A stretch of DNA of 64,000 bases from Pilimelia columellifera (lineage in GTDB: Bacteria > Actinomycetota > Actinomycetes > Mycobacteriales > Micromonosporaceae). This document shows, one piece after another, positions 1-7,919 of the stretch; the first letter of the stretch is position 1, and each line of letters begins with the position of its first letter. The notes beneath the pieces were generated by a model, which worked only from the letters and a program-made list of their open reading frames with translations, did not search any database and had not been told where the DNA came from. The position numbers were made by a program, and so were the translations under genes. Where the stretch lies: NCBI RefSeq assembly GCF_039532605.1, contig NZ_BAAARY010000001.1, positions 1-64,000 of the forward strand. Direction: 5' to 3'.

Positions 1-342
1 CGAACAATCTCCCGAACCTTAGCACCACCAGAACACAGCGCCAAAACCCGGGAAACCCCACCAACAAACCCGACCAGACACAAACCAACCCCGAAACAAG
101 AACCACGGAAAGGAATGCAAACCCGACCACCAACAACAGCCGAGCACCTGGCCGACCCCTGCCGGCTCGACTACCTTACGCGCCCGGGCTGGACGCCGCA
201 AAGCAGGGTCCCCCAAAGTGGCGTCTGCCGGATACCCGCAGGTCACCAGAGGTTGGGCGGCCTCTGCTTCGGGCTGGACCGCGGATGGGCGCGCTGGGGG
301 TGGGCGCGGGTGCTTGCCCGCGAGCATCACACAGACAGACAG
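1..342. other. Non-coding left edge, GT-skewed on the minus strand
   Basis: I see no convincing gene here. Bases 1-115 are rich in A and C on the plus strand, so G and T on the minus strand, with little of the codon-position GC bias of the neighbouring genes. A leftward promoter candidate lies at 173-201, so this stretch could be the untranslated leader of an RNA operon outside the window. Two small inverted repeats occur, GACGCC/GGCGTC and CAGAGG/CCTCTG, plus a 10-bp direct repeat CGGGCTGGAC. No tRNA, 5S or riboswitch core could be recognised. Confidence 0.4.
173..201 (-). promoter_or_regulatory. Candidate housekeeping promoter pointing left
   Basis: Reading the minus strand, TTGCGG is followed by exactly 17 bases and TAAGGT. 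This matches the actinobacterial principal-sigma pattern TTGNNN-N17-TANNNT. It points away from the protease gene, toward the GT-skewed leader and the left edge. Single promoter matches are common by chance in GC-rich DNA, so the call rests on ideal spacing plus the unusual leader. Confidence 0.4.
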
Positions 343-383
343 ACGGAGGGGCGGGCGGCCAACACGGCCGCCCGCCCCTCCGT
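343..383. terminator. Strong hairpin terminator after the S1 protease
   Basis: An 18-bp perfect GC-rich stem (ACGGAGGGGCGGGCGGCC with its complement) closes on the loop AACAC. It lies 10 bases past the protease stop codon. There is no T-run, as is usual in high-GC actinomycetes. Confidence 0.85.
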
Positions 384-393
384 CAACAGCCGC

Positions 394-1530
394 TCAGCTG
401 GTGATCAGCTGGGCGCCGTAGCGCTGCAGGATCTCGTTGACAGGCTGGAAGTAGGTAGTGCCGCCGCTACTGCAGTTGCCACTTCCGCCAGAGGTGACGC
501 CCTGGGCCTGGCTGCCGGAGATCGCCGATCCGCCCGAGTCGCCAGGCTCCGCGCAGACGTTGGTCTGGATCAGCCCGGTGACGCTGCCCTGCGGGTAGGT
601 CACCGTCGCGTTGTAGCTACGGATCGTGCCGCAGTGCCAGCCCGTGGTGGAGCCGGAACGGCAGATCGAAGCGCCCACCGTCGCCGGGGTGGAACCGGCG
701 ACCCGGACCACACCGCCTTTGTAGTTGTTGACGGCGCCCTGCAGGTTGTGACCCCCGTCTACCTTCACCACGGCGAGGTCATCGCCGGGGAACGTCGAGC
801 CGTGGAACGAGCCCAACGCGGCGCCCTCGCGGGTGGTGACCCGCGCGCCGGTCTTGCCACAGTGGCCGGCGGTGACGAACCCGCCCTGCACCGCGAAGCC
901 GACGGAGCAACGACCTGAGCTGTTGATCATGTAAGCGTTACCGCCCACGATGTCAGCGAGCAGTCGCGGGCTCTCGTTGGTAACCTCGTACCGGACGGCC
1001 TCGGCGGCCACACCGGCCGCCTTGACGAAGGACCGGGCCTTGGTCATGGAGTTGGCGGGCGCCTGGACGACGACGGCGTTGGTCGTCGGGTCGACGTACC
1101 AGACCGAGACGCCGGCCGGGGCCTTGCCCTTCGCGGCGTCTAGGCGGGCGACGGCCCCGTCGAGTTGGGCGAGGGTGCGCGACACCGCCCGGACCTCAGC
1201 GCCGGCCGCGCGGGCCTGGTCGGCGCGGGCCTGGTCGGTCACGCCGACGACGAGCCGGCCGTTGTCGAGCCAGGAGCCACCGAAGACGTCGCCGAGGTCG
1301 GTGCGGAGCCGCTCCCCGGTCAGGCTCGCCTGGTGCTCGGCGGCCAGCCGGGCGCGGACGGCGGTCGTGGTGAGGCCGAGGTCCCGGCTCATCGCGTGGA
1401 CGACGTCGTCCGAGACCGCCGGCGCCGGGGCGGGGCGGGTCGTCGCGCTGGCGGGCAGGGTCGTGGCCATGAGACCAAGGACGGATGCGGCGCCGAGGAG
1501 CGCCGTCACAGCTGTGCGTTTGCGGGTCAT
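394..1530 (-). CDS. Secreted S1 family serine protease, streptogrisin/alpha-lytic type
   Basis: 378-residue pre-pro-protease, probably an extracellular chymotrypsin-fold peptidase. Residues 1-30 form a Sec signal peptide (RK-rich start, hydrophobic core, ending PASA). Residues about 38-190 match an alpha-lytic-protease-type prodomain, which in this family acts as a folding chaperone. The mature domain carries the triad His223 (AGHCG), Asp251 (DLAVV) and Ser332 (GDSGG), with paired cysteines 208/224, 290/300 and 326/353 typical of S1E enzymes. A GGAG sequence precedes the ATG. The gene stands alone, with a terminator downstream and a palindrome upstream at 1590-1604. The exact cleavage specificity cannot be read from the sequence. 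Confidence 0.93.
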   Translation of the reverse strand: MTRKRTAVTALLGAASVLGLMATTLPASATTRPAPAPAVSDDVVHAMSRDLGLTTTAVRARLAAEHQASLTGERLRTDLGDVFGGSWLDNGRLVVGVTDQARADQARAAGAEVRAVSRTLAQLDGAVARLDAAKGKAPAGVSVWYVDPTTNAVVVQAPANSMTKARSFVKAAGVAAEAVRYEVTNESPRLLADIVGGNAYMINSSGRCSVGFAVQGGFVTAGHCGKTGARVTTREGAALGSFHGSTFPGDDLAVVKVDGGHNLQGAVNNYKGGVVRVAGSTPATVGASICRSGSTTGWHCGTIRSYNATVTYPQGSVTGLIQTNVCAEPGDSGGSAISGSQAQGVTSGGSGNCSSGGTTYFQPVNEILQRYGAQLITS

Positions 1531-1589
1531 GGGGGGTGCTCCGATTCTCGGGGGTGGCCGACGGAGGTCACATCAGGGATCGAAAGACA

Positions 1590-1604
1590 CGATGTCAGAC
1601 ATCG
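1590..1604. promoter_or_regulatory. Perfect palindrome upstream of the S1 protease
   Basis: CGATGTC-A-GACATCG is a perfect 7-bp inverted repeat with a one-base centre. It lies about 60 bases upstream of the protease start, in an AT-richer stretch. The size and symmetry suit a dimeric repressor or activator. The regulator is unknown. Confidence 0.4.
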
Positions 1605-1683
1605 ATGAATGTGACTTGATCGCCCGACTGTAGCCAAGGAGAACGAGCATCATCAATACCTTCATCAAAATCTTTGAGCAGAG

Positions 1684-2274
1684 CTAGCGCCACACACCCG
1701 AGGACCCACGCCGGTGACTGCCGACCAGATGCGTATCCACCATGCCAATGGCCTCCATCAGGGCGAACATCGTCGTCGGCCCAACGAAGACGAACCCTTT
1801 ACGACGTAACGCCTTCGACAACGCCGCCGACTCCGCAGACACCGTCGGCGCCTCGGCCAGCGTTCGCGGCGACGGCGTCGAATCCGGCCGGAACGACCAC
1901 ACGAACGCGTCCAGACCGCCCTCGTCCCGCAGCGCCAACGTCGCCGCCGCGTTCCCGACGGCCGCACGGATCTTCGCCCCGTTGCGGACAATGCCCGCGT
2001 CTGCGAGCAGCCGCTCCACGTCAGAGTCGCCGTATCCGGCCACCACCTCCGGGTCGAACCCGTCGAACGCCAGCCGGAACGCCGGACGCTTCCGCAGGAT
2101 CGTCACCCACGACAATCCGGCCTGGAACGCTTCAAGGGTGATCCGCTCATACAGCTCCCGCTCGCCGTGGACCGGCATTCCCCACTCGTTGTCGTAGTAC
2201 TCCCTCAACAACGCGTCACCCGCCGCCCAGGCCGGCCGGGCCAGCCCGTCGTCACCGACCACCAGATCGGTCAT
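1684..2274 (-). CDS. tag: DNA-3-methyladenine glycosylase I
   Basis: 196-residue TAG-family glycosylase that removes 3-methyladenine from alkylated DNA by base excision. Family blocks are clear: YDNEWG near residue 29, FQAGLSW near 50, the AGI-GAKI helix-hairpin-helix region, and a C-terminal THLVGS. The ATG at 2274 overlaps the stop of the upstream methyltransferase by 4 bp, so the two are translationally coupled; a longer frame exists but runs into that gene. In E. coli TAG zinc is bound by Cys4, His17, His175 and Cys179. Here the equivalent positions read Pro, Tyr, His and Ser, so the zinc site is probably lost while the glycosylase core remains. Confidence 0.92.
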   Translation of the reverse strand: MTDLVVGDDGLARPAWAAGDALLREYYDNEWGMPVHGERELYERITLEAFQAGLSWVTILRKRPAFRLAFDGFDPEVVAGYGDSDVERLLADAGIVRNGAKIRAAVGNAAATLALRDEGGLDAFVWSFRPDSTPSPRTLAEAPTVSAESAALSKALRRKGFVFVGPTTMFALMEAIGMVDTHLVGSHRRGSSGVWR

Positions 2275-2882
2275 GCCGCGCCACGCTCCAGATCGATCAG
2301 CCACCGCTTCGCCACGACGCCACCCGCATAGCCGCCGCAACCGCCGTCGGCACGCACCACCCGATGGCACGGCAGCACCAACGGCACCGGATTGGCCGCG
2401 CACGCCGACCCCACCGCGCGCACCGCCAGCGGACTCCCCACCTCGGCGGCCACCTGCGAATACGTTGCCGTACCCCCGAACGGGATGGCCGCCAACCGGG
2501 CCAACACCGCAGCCCGGAACCGCGGCCCCACGGGAAGATCCAACGGGACGTCGAAGTCCCGACGGCCCCTGGCGAAGTACTCGTCGAGCTGCCGGGCCAC
2601 CGGATCGAGCCGGGCCGGGGCGGCCAACACCCGGGGGCTCACCGTCGCGGCGAGATCCGCCAGCACGGCGTCATGGCCCTGAGCCGGCAGCCCGACCCGG
2701 ACCAGGCCCCGCGCCGTCGCTGCCAGGAGCAACGGTCCGAGCGGCGAGTCCACCACCCGGTACGCCACGTCCAACAGGCCCTCGTCCTGCGCCGCCCGGA
2801 CCAGGCGCTCACGCAACCGGTCCAGCTCGCCGCCCGTCACCGGGAACGCGCCGAGGACATCCGCCCCCACGTTGTGATCCAT
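2271..2882 (-). CDS. ogt: Methylated-DNA-protein cysteine methyltransferase, copy 1
   Basis: 203-residue suicide repair protein that moves alkyl groups from O6-alkylguanine to its own cysteine. The active-site signature PCHRVV and the preceding helix-turn-helix (TYSQVAAEVG) are intact in the C-terminal half. About 38 N-terminal residues precede the usual MGMT start and resemble no repair domain I know. The ATG sits 2 bp after the stop of the sigma-factor gene, and the stop overlaps the tag start by 4 bp, so all three are one transcript. The neighbour at 3391-3924 is a second, more compact paralogue. Confidence 0.93.
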   Translation of the reverse strand: MDHNVGADVLGAFPVTGGELDRLRERLVRAAQDEGLLDVAYRVVDSPLGPLLLAATARGLVRVGLPAQGHDAVLADLAATVSPRVLAAPARLDPVARQLDEYFARGRRDFDVPLDLPVGPRFRAAVLARLAAIPFGGTATYSQVAAEVGSPLAVRAVGSACAANPVPLVLPCHRVVRADGGCGGYAGGVVAKRWLIDLERGAA

Positions 2883-2884
2883 CA

Positions 2885-3376
2885 CTACGCCTCTCTCCGA
2901 TAGCGCCGGCGGAGCGCGCTCACCCCGTCCGCGGCCGCCCGGCGGGCGGCGTCCACCGATCCGCCCACGACCTCCGCGACCTCCCGGTACGGCAGCCCGC
3001 CCAGGTAGTGCAGCGCCACCACCACCCGCTGCTTGTCGGGCAGCGCCGCGAGCGCCGCCCGCAGATCCAGATCGCCCGCCGCCTCCGGAGCCGCCCGCTC
3101 CGGCGGCGTGCCGACCGGGACCGCCCGACGGGTCCGCGCCCGGAGCAGATCGACACAGCGACGGTGGGCGATCGTCACCAACCACGCCTCCAGGTTCGCG
3201 TCCGCGGGAAGCGTCGGGTAGGCGCGCAAGGCCGACAGGAACGTCTCGGACCAGGCGTCGTCCGCGTCGTCGGGGCCGACCAGGGCACGGCAGACCCGCA
3301 GCACGGTCGCCGCGTGTCGGGCGACCGTCAGCTCGAAGGGGGGCAGGCTCACGACGGGTAGACGCTGCTGACGCAC
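2885..3376 (-). CDS. ECF-type RNA polymerase sigma factor inside the alkylation-repair operon
   Basis: 163-residue sigma-70 family protein. Region 2 spans about residues 14-80 (DADDAWSETFLSALRAYP, then EAWLVTIAHRRCVDLLRA) and region 4 about 105-158 (LPDKQRVVVALHYLGGLPYREVAEVV). No anti-sigma gene lies beside it. It starts with GTG at 3376, 14 bp after the upstream methyltransferase stop; GTG at 3352 is an alternative, and neither has a good Shine-Dalgarno sequence. Its position between two O6-alkylguanine transferases and before tag suggests that it drives an adaptive response to alkylation, but no target promoter is visible. Region 4 may deviate from other ECF groups, as it has RRAAADGVSALRRR in the recognition helix. 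Confidence 0.88.
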   Translation of the reverse strand: MRQQRLPVVSLPPFELTVARHAATVLRVCRALVGPDDADDAWSETFLSALRAYPTLPADANLEAWLVTIAHRRCVDLLRARTRRAVPVGTPPERAAPEAAGDLDLRAALAALPDKQRVVVALHYLGGLPYREVAEVVGGSVDAARRAAADGVSALRRRYRREA

Positions 3377-3390
3377 CGAACGTGAGCTGC

Positions 3391-3924
3391 TCAGAACAAC
3401 CGATCCGGCTGTTCGAGATCAAGCAGGAAGCGTTTGCGGTCCAGACCGCCGGCGTACCCGGTGAGCGAACCGTCAGCGCCGATCACCCGGTGGCAGGGGA
3501 TGATCACCGCGATCGGGTTACGGCCGTTCGCGGCGCCGACAGCCTGCGCGGCGAGCGGTTGGCCGAGCTGTCGGGCCACCTGCCCGTAGCTGCGGGTCTG
3601 CCCGTGAGGGATCTCGCGAAGGGCTGACCACACCCGGCGCTCGAAGACGCCGCCGGCCGGGCGCAACGGCAGATCGAAGCTGGTCCGGCGGCCGGCGAAG
3701 TACTCGTCGAGCTGGCTGGCGACAGCAGCGAGCACGGGATGCGCCTCGGGCGCGACCTCATCGACACCGGGCCCGTCCTGATCGGGGCCTGGTATCGGGC
3801 ACCGGTCGGGGCCGGTCTCGGCGGCGCGTCCGGCGCCGAAGGTCAGCGTGGTGAGGGCGCCGTCGACGACAGCTGCGGTGAGGTCACCGACCGGTGACCT
3901 CAGCACGGCCCGTGTCAGGCTCAT
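3391..3924 (-). CDS. ogt: Methylated-DNA-protein cysteine methyltransferase, copy 2
   Basis: 177-residue O6-alkylguanine-DNA alkyltransferase of normal length, with active-site PCHRVIG and the helix-turn-helix SYGQVARQLG. The ATG at 3924 follows a good ribosome site (AAGGAG). This is the first gene of the leftward repair operon, followed by the sigma factor, the other transferase and tag. The two transferases share the fold and core motifs but little else, so they are old paralogues rather than a recent duplication. Confidence 0.93.
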   Translation of the reverse strand: MSLTRAVLRSPVGDLTAAVVDGALTTLTFGAGRAAETGPDRCPIPGPDQDGPGVDEVAPEAHPVLAAVASQLDEYFAGRRTSFDLPLRPAGGVFERRVWSALREIPHGQTRSYGQVARQLGQPLAAQAVGAANGRNPIAVIIPCHRVIGADGSLTGYAGGLDRKRFLLDLEQPDRLF

Positions 3925-4031
3925 GACGGCTCCTTCGCGCACAAGGTCGCGCCGCCGCGCGGGCCGCGGAGCGGACGGAACCCATCCCATCATGTGACTC
4001 GGACACCGTGCCGCGGCGACAGGCGTGACGC

Positions 4032-4739
4032 TCAGGCGACCTTGGCGTTGAGGGCCCGCACCGCCGGGTTGGCGTCCAACCACTCGACCACCTTGGTCAC
4101 CGAGACCCTGCTGTCGCCGAAGTGGCTGACCACCATCGAGATGAGGGCGAAGTCCTCCATGGTGTCCAACGTCAGCCGCAGGTGCGCGCGGCGCGGCGGC
4201 ACGGTCAGGCCCACCACGCGGTAGTCGTCGAGGTGATCCCGCAGGTAGCCGGTGAGCTCGGCCCGGTCCTCGCCGGCGGCCAGCGAGTCGACCGCCCGCA
4301 ACGTGGACGCGCGGACCACCTCGATGTCCATGCCCTGTGGCAGGGTGCGCGGCAGCGCCGTGCTGAGGTAGTCCAGGCCGGGCATGGCCCGGAACACCCG
4401 GACGCCGACCGCGATCAGCTCCGGGTCCAGCAGCGGGCAGTCGGTCGAGAACGGCATGACAGCGTCGGCCGGGTGGTCGTCGAGCGCGCCGACGACCTGG
4501 CGCAACGGATCGCCCGCCGGACCCCGGTGGACGGCCACGCCGAGCCGGGCGCACTCGGTGGCCACCGCGTCGTCGCCGGAGCCGGTGGTGGTGACCACGA
4601 CCAGCCCGTCGAGCTCGGCGCTGTCGCGGACCGCGCGGACCATCCGTTCCAGGACGCTGCACCCGCCGAGTAGCTGGAGAACCTTTCCTGGTAGGTGGGT
4701 AGTGGCCATGGGGGCCTGCATGATGCCGACGACGCGCAC
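4032..4739 (-). CDS. Cytidylyltransferase of the SpsF / acylneuraminate family
   Basis: 235-residue nucleotidyltransferase, expected to join CTP to a sugar or polyol for surface glycan synthesis. The N-terminal signature MQAPMATTHLPGKVL matches the NTP-binding loop of this family (usually QARMGSTRLPGK), with the first arginine replaced by proline. The acidic metal motif is STDCPLLDP near residue 90. GTG at 4739 is preceded by AAAGGAG. It lies 55 bp after a DegT-family gene on the same strand, a pairing seen in pathways for amino-sugar or nonulosonate caps. The substrate is not determinable. Confidence 0.75.
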   Translation of the reverse strand: MRVVGIMQAPMATTHLPGKVLQLLGGCSVLERMVRAVRDSAELDGLVVVTTTGSGDDAVATECARLGVAVHRGPAGDPLRQVVGALDDHPADAVMPFSTDCPLLDPELIAVGVRVFRAMPGLDYLSTALPRTLPQGMDIEVVRASTLRAVDSLAAGEDRAELTGYLRDHLDDYRVVGLTVPPRRAHLRLTLDTMEDFALISMVVSHFGDSRVSVTKVVEWLDANPAVRALNAKVA

Positions 4740-4794
4740 CGTCGCTCCTTTCGTCAGTGAGGGGGTCGTGAGAGTGGGCGACGGCGAGCGCTGG

Positions 4795-5922
4795 TCAACC
4801 GAGGATCTGGCGAAGCTCGGCGACGACCTTGTCCTGCTCGGCGTCGGTGAGATCGGGGAAGATCGGCAGCGAGAGCTGGTCGGCGTAGAAGGCTTCGGCC
4901 CGCGGGCACATGCCGCGCCGGTAACCACGTTCGGCGAAGACGGGGTGCCGGTAGACCGGCAGATAGTGGACGGCGACGCCGATCCCGGCGGCGGTCATCC
5001 GGTCGTAGACCTCACGGCGACGGCCGTCGGAGACACGCACCGGATACAGGTGCCAGGCGTGGGTGACGTCGTCGCGGACGGTAGGCAGGCCGAGGCCCGG
5101 GATGTCGACGAGCAGTTCGGCGTAGCGCCGGGCGATGGCCGCGCGGCGGGCGGTGAAGAACGCCACCCGGCGTAGCTGGCTGCGCCCGAGGCCGCAGAGG
5201 ATGTCGGAGAGCCGGTAGTTGAGCCCCAGCTCCTGGACCTCCTGATGCCAGCCGCCCTCATTGGGCTGGCGTTGGTCGCCGCCCTCGCCGACCTGGCCCA
5301 GGTCCCGGAAGTAGCGGGCGCGACGGCGTAGCGCCGGGTCAGCGACGGCCAGCGCGCCGCCCTCGCCGGTGGTGATCGGGCCGTTGGGAAAGAAGGAGAA
5401 GGCGGTGAGATCGGCGAGTGTGCCCACCTGGGCGCCCCGATAGGTGGCGCCGAACGAGTGGGCGGCGTCGGCGACCAGGGCGGCGCCGGCGTCGGCGGCG
5501 ACGGCGCGCAGCGGCTCGTACTCGGCGGGGTGGCCGGCGTAGTCCACCACCGAGATCACCCTGGTTTTCGGGGTGACGGCGGATCGGACGGCGTCGGGGT
5601 CGATGGTGGGGGCGCCGTCGTCGCGGACGTCGGCGAAGACGACGGTGGCGCCCCGGAGGACCGCGGTGGTGGCGGTGGCCGCGAAGGTGATCGGCGAGGT
5701 GATCACCTCGTCGCCGGCGCTGAGGCCCGCCGCCGCGTACGCGGTGTGCAGCGCGGCGGTGCCGCTGCTGACCGCGACGCAGGGCGTCCCGCCGACGTGC
5801 TCGGCGAGCTCCTTCTCGAAGGCCACGACCTGCGGGCCGGAGGTCAGCCGGTCCCCACGCATGGCCTCGACCACGGCAGCGATGTCATCGGAAGTGATTG
5901 ATTGACGACCGTACGGAAGCAT
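4795..5922 (-). CDS. DegT/DnrJ/EryC1-family protein lacking the PLP lysine
   Basis: 375 residues, full length for the sugar aminotransferase family (PseC/ArnB-like). Fold type I landmarks are present: VSSGTAALHTAY near 51-62, Asp152 in VADAAHSFGA for the pyridine nitrogen, and ITTGEGGAL at 183-191. At the position of the Schiff-base lysine (usually SFHPVKNITTGEGG) the protein reads SFFPNGPITTGEGG, so Gly181 replaces lysine; the codon is GGC at 5380-5382. It therefore cannot form the normal internal aldimine. It may have changed chemistry, as in the ColD 3-dehydratase where histidine replaces lysine, or be a non-catalytic partner. AGAGGTGG precedes the ATG, and the cytidylyltransferase is downstream. 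Confidence 0.8.
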   Translation of the reverse strand: MLPYGRQSITSDDIAAVVEAMRGDRLTSGPQVVAFEKELAEHVGGTPCVAVSSGTAALHTAYAAAGLSAGDEVITSPITFAATATTAVLRGATVVFADVRDDGAPTIDPDAVRSAVTPKTRVISVVDYAGHPAEYEPLRAVAADAGAALVADAAHSFGATYRGAQVGTLADLTAFSFFPNGPITTGEGGALAVADPALRRRARYFRDLGQVGEGGDQRQPNEGGWHQEVQELGLNYRLSDILCGLGRSQLRRVAFFTARRAAIARRYAELLVDIPGLGLPTVRDDVTHAWHLYPVRVSDGRRREVYDRMTAAGIGVAVHYLPVYRHPVFAERGYRRGMCPRAEAFYADQLSLPIFPDLTDAEQDKVVAELRQILG

Positions 5923-6155
5923 TGAGCTACCACCTCTGACTGGATGTCGCACGCCAGCGCCTCGCGGTGGACGCCCCGTACGTCCACCGGCCGCAGCCGC
6001 ACGCTGCCGTCACCGTGACGAACGGCCGGGTCGCGGTCGAAGCCATGGAGCGCAATGCAATATCCCCCATTTAGGGGTGAATTTAGAAGTTATGAGGTGT
6101 TTCCGGGTGGCAAACCCGGCGCCAGCAGCACCCGATCACATGACAGTCTGAACCC
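5923..6155. promoter_or_regulatory. Divergent promoter region between the DegT-like and carbonic anhydrase genes
   Basis: This is a 233-bp spacer between divergent genes, with an AT-rich core at about 6050-6100 in otherwise GC-rich DNA. It probably holds both promoters. I could not fix -10/-35 elements with confidence. Confidence 0.45.
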
Positions 6156-6788
6156 GTGACTGATCTTGAAAAGGCCGCGCCACCGCTGCCACCGGCCGCC
6201 CCCACCCCGGCCGAGGCGCTCGCCGACCTGCTGGCGGGAAACCACCGGTTTGTCACCAACACCCGGCTGCACCCCCACCAGGACGCCGAGCACCGCGCCG
6301 CGCTGGCCACCGCCCAGCGCCCGTTCGCGGTGCTGTTCGGCTGCTCCGACTCGCGCCTCGCTGCCGAGATCATCTTCGACCGCGGCCTCGGCGACCTGTT
6401 CGTCGTGCGCACCGCCGGCCACATCGTCGGGCCAGAGGTGCTCGCGAGCATCGAGTTCGGCGTCGCCGTCCTCGGGGCGCCCCTGGTTGTCGTGCTCGGC
6501 CACGAGGACTGCGGCGCGGTCAAAGCCGCCGAGTCCGCCCTCGGCGGCGCGCACGCCCCCGACAACCTGCGACCCATCGTCGACGGAGTGCTGCCCAGCG
6601 TGCGTGCGGCACACGCCGACGGCGTCACCGACTACATCGGGATGGCCGACATTCACGTCCGACACACCGCCGCCGCTGTCGCGAAGGCCGGCTCGGTGGT
6701 CGACGCCGTCGCCGCCGGGCGCTGCGCCGTGGTCGGCATGTCCTACTGGCTCGCCGAAGGCCGGGTCTCGGTCGTCGCTCCGCTGTGA
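6156..6788 (+). CDS. Beta-class carbonic anhydrase
   Basis: 210-residue cytoplasmic enzyme for reversible CO2 hydration. Zinc ligands are visible as Cys63, His116 and Cys119, with the catalytic dyad Asp65-Arg67 in CSDSR and the HEDCG motif. The start is GTG. It is transcribed rightward, opposite to the glycan genes on its left, with 54 bp to the next gene. There is no signal peptide. The fold and motifs leave little doubt about the family; the physiological role (bicarbonate supply, pH) is inferred. Confidence 0.93.
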   Translation: MTDLEKAAPPLPPAAPTPAEALADLLAGNHRFVTNTRLHPHQDAEHRAALATAQRPFAVLFGCSDSRLAAEIIFDRGLGDLFVVRTAGHIVGPEVLASIEFGVAVLGAPLVVVLGHEDCGAVKAAESALGGAHAPDNLRPIVDGVLPSVRAAHADGVTDYIGMADIHVRHTAAAVAKAGSVVDAVAAGRCAVVGMSYWLAEGRVSVVAPL

Positions 6789-6842
6789 CCGCCGCGCCGA
6801 CGACCACCGCCCAGCCCGGCGCGTCCGGGTAGAGTCCCGGCC

Positions 6843-7919
6843 GTGGAGCCCACCGACGCCGATCCCGCGCCCACCGGCGAGCCGAGCTCGGAGAACGCGG
6901 CAGCCCCCGCGGCGCCAACACTGTCGGTGGTCGTCCCCATGTTCAACGAGGAGGACGCGCTCGTCCCACTCATCGACCGGCTCCGCCCGGTGCTCGACGC
7001 CCTCGGCGAGCCGTACGAGGTCGTCGCCGTCGACGACGGCAGCGCCGACGCCACCGCCATGCTGCTGCACGGGGCACGGCGGGTCTGGCCGCAGCTGCGG
7101 GTGCTGCGGCTACGCCGCAACAGCGGCCACCAGGCCGCCCTGACCGCCGGACTGCGCCGGGCCCGCGGCCGGTACGTGGTGAGCATCGACGCCGACCTTC
7201 AGGACCCGCCGGAGAAGATCGTCGACATGCTCGCGCTGGCCCGACGGGACGGCCTGGACGTCGTATACGGGGTCCGGGACGACCGCGCCACCGACACCGC
7301 CTTCAAACGTCACACCGCCGCGGCCTACTACCGGCTCATGCGTTCGCTCGTCGGCGGCTGGGTGCCCGGCCAGGCGGGGGACTTCCGGCTACTCAGTCGC
7401 GAGGTCGTCGACACCCTCGCCCAACTGCCCGAACACGAGCCGGTGTACCGCCTGCTGGTGCCGTCGCTGGGCTTCCGGTCCGGGCAGGTCCGGTACGCGC
7501 GGGCGCCCCGGGTCGCCGGGACGACCAAGTACCCGCTGGCCCGGATGCTCCGGCTGGCCTGGGACAGCGTCACCAACTTCTCCGCCGCGCCGCTGCGCCT
7601 GGCCACCTGGCTGGGCCTGGCCAGCTTCGTGTTCTGCCTGCTCATGATGCTCTTCGGCGTGATCGCCTACGCCAACGACGTCACCGTGCCCGGCTGGGCG
7701 TCGCTGTTCGTGGCGGTGCTGCTGCTGGGCGGGGTGCAGCTGGTCTGCCTGGGCCTGCTCGGCGAGTACATCGGGCGGATCTACACCGCGGTCCAGGACC
7801 GGCCCCGCTACCTGGTGGCCTCGGACTCCCTGCTCGACCCGCCCGGGACCCCCACCCGGCCGGCCGGAACAGACGACGCCATGCGTCCCTCCGCCGGCAC
7901 AGCCACCACAGGTCCCTGA
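6843..7919 (+). CDS. GT2 glycosyltransferase with C-terminal membrane anchor (GtrB/DPM1-like)
   Basis: 358 residues. The catalytic GT-A domain spans about 27-240 (LSVVVPMFNEE; metal motif Asp116-Ala-Asp118), followed by two transmembrane helices at about 254-276 and 284-308 and the GEYIGRIYTAVQDRP tail typical of polyprenyl-phosphate glycosyltransferases. The likely reaction is transfer of a sugar from a nucleotide sugar to polyprenyl phosphate at the inner face of the membrane. An N-terminal tail of about 25 residues rich in Pro/Ala/Glu is not conserved. The 3' end overlaps the convergent GT-TagF gene by 112 bp. Confidence 0.9.
   Translation: MEPTDADPAPTGEPSSENAAAPAAPTLSVVVPMFNEEDALVPLIDRLRPVLDALGEPYEVVAVDDGSADATAMLLHGARRVWPQLRVLRLRRNSGHQAALTAGLRRARGRYVVSIDADLQDPPEKIVDMLALARRDGLDVVYGVRDDRATDTAFKRHTAAAYYRLMRSLVGGWVPGQAGDFRLLSREVVDTLAQLPEHEPVYRLLVPSLGFRSGQVRYARAPRVAGTTKYPLARMLRLAWDSVTNFSAAPLRLATWLGLASFVFCLLMMLFGVIAYANDVTVPGWASLFVAVLLLGGVQLVCLGLLGEYIGRIYTAVQDRPRYLVASDSLLDPPGTPTRPAGTDDAMRPSAGTATTGP

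Noticed and set aside
150..340. Possible c-di-AMP, cobalamin or other riboswitch, or SRP RNA
   Set aside because: Only small hairpins and isolated motifs fit; the conserved core of each class was missing.
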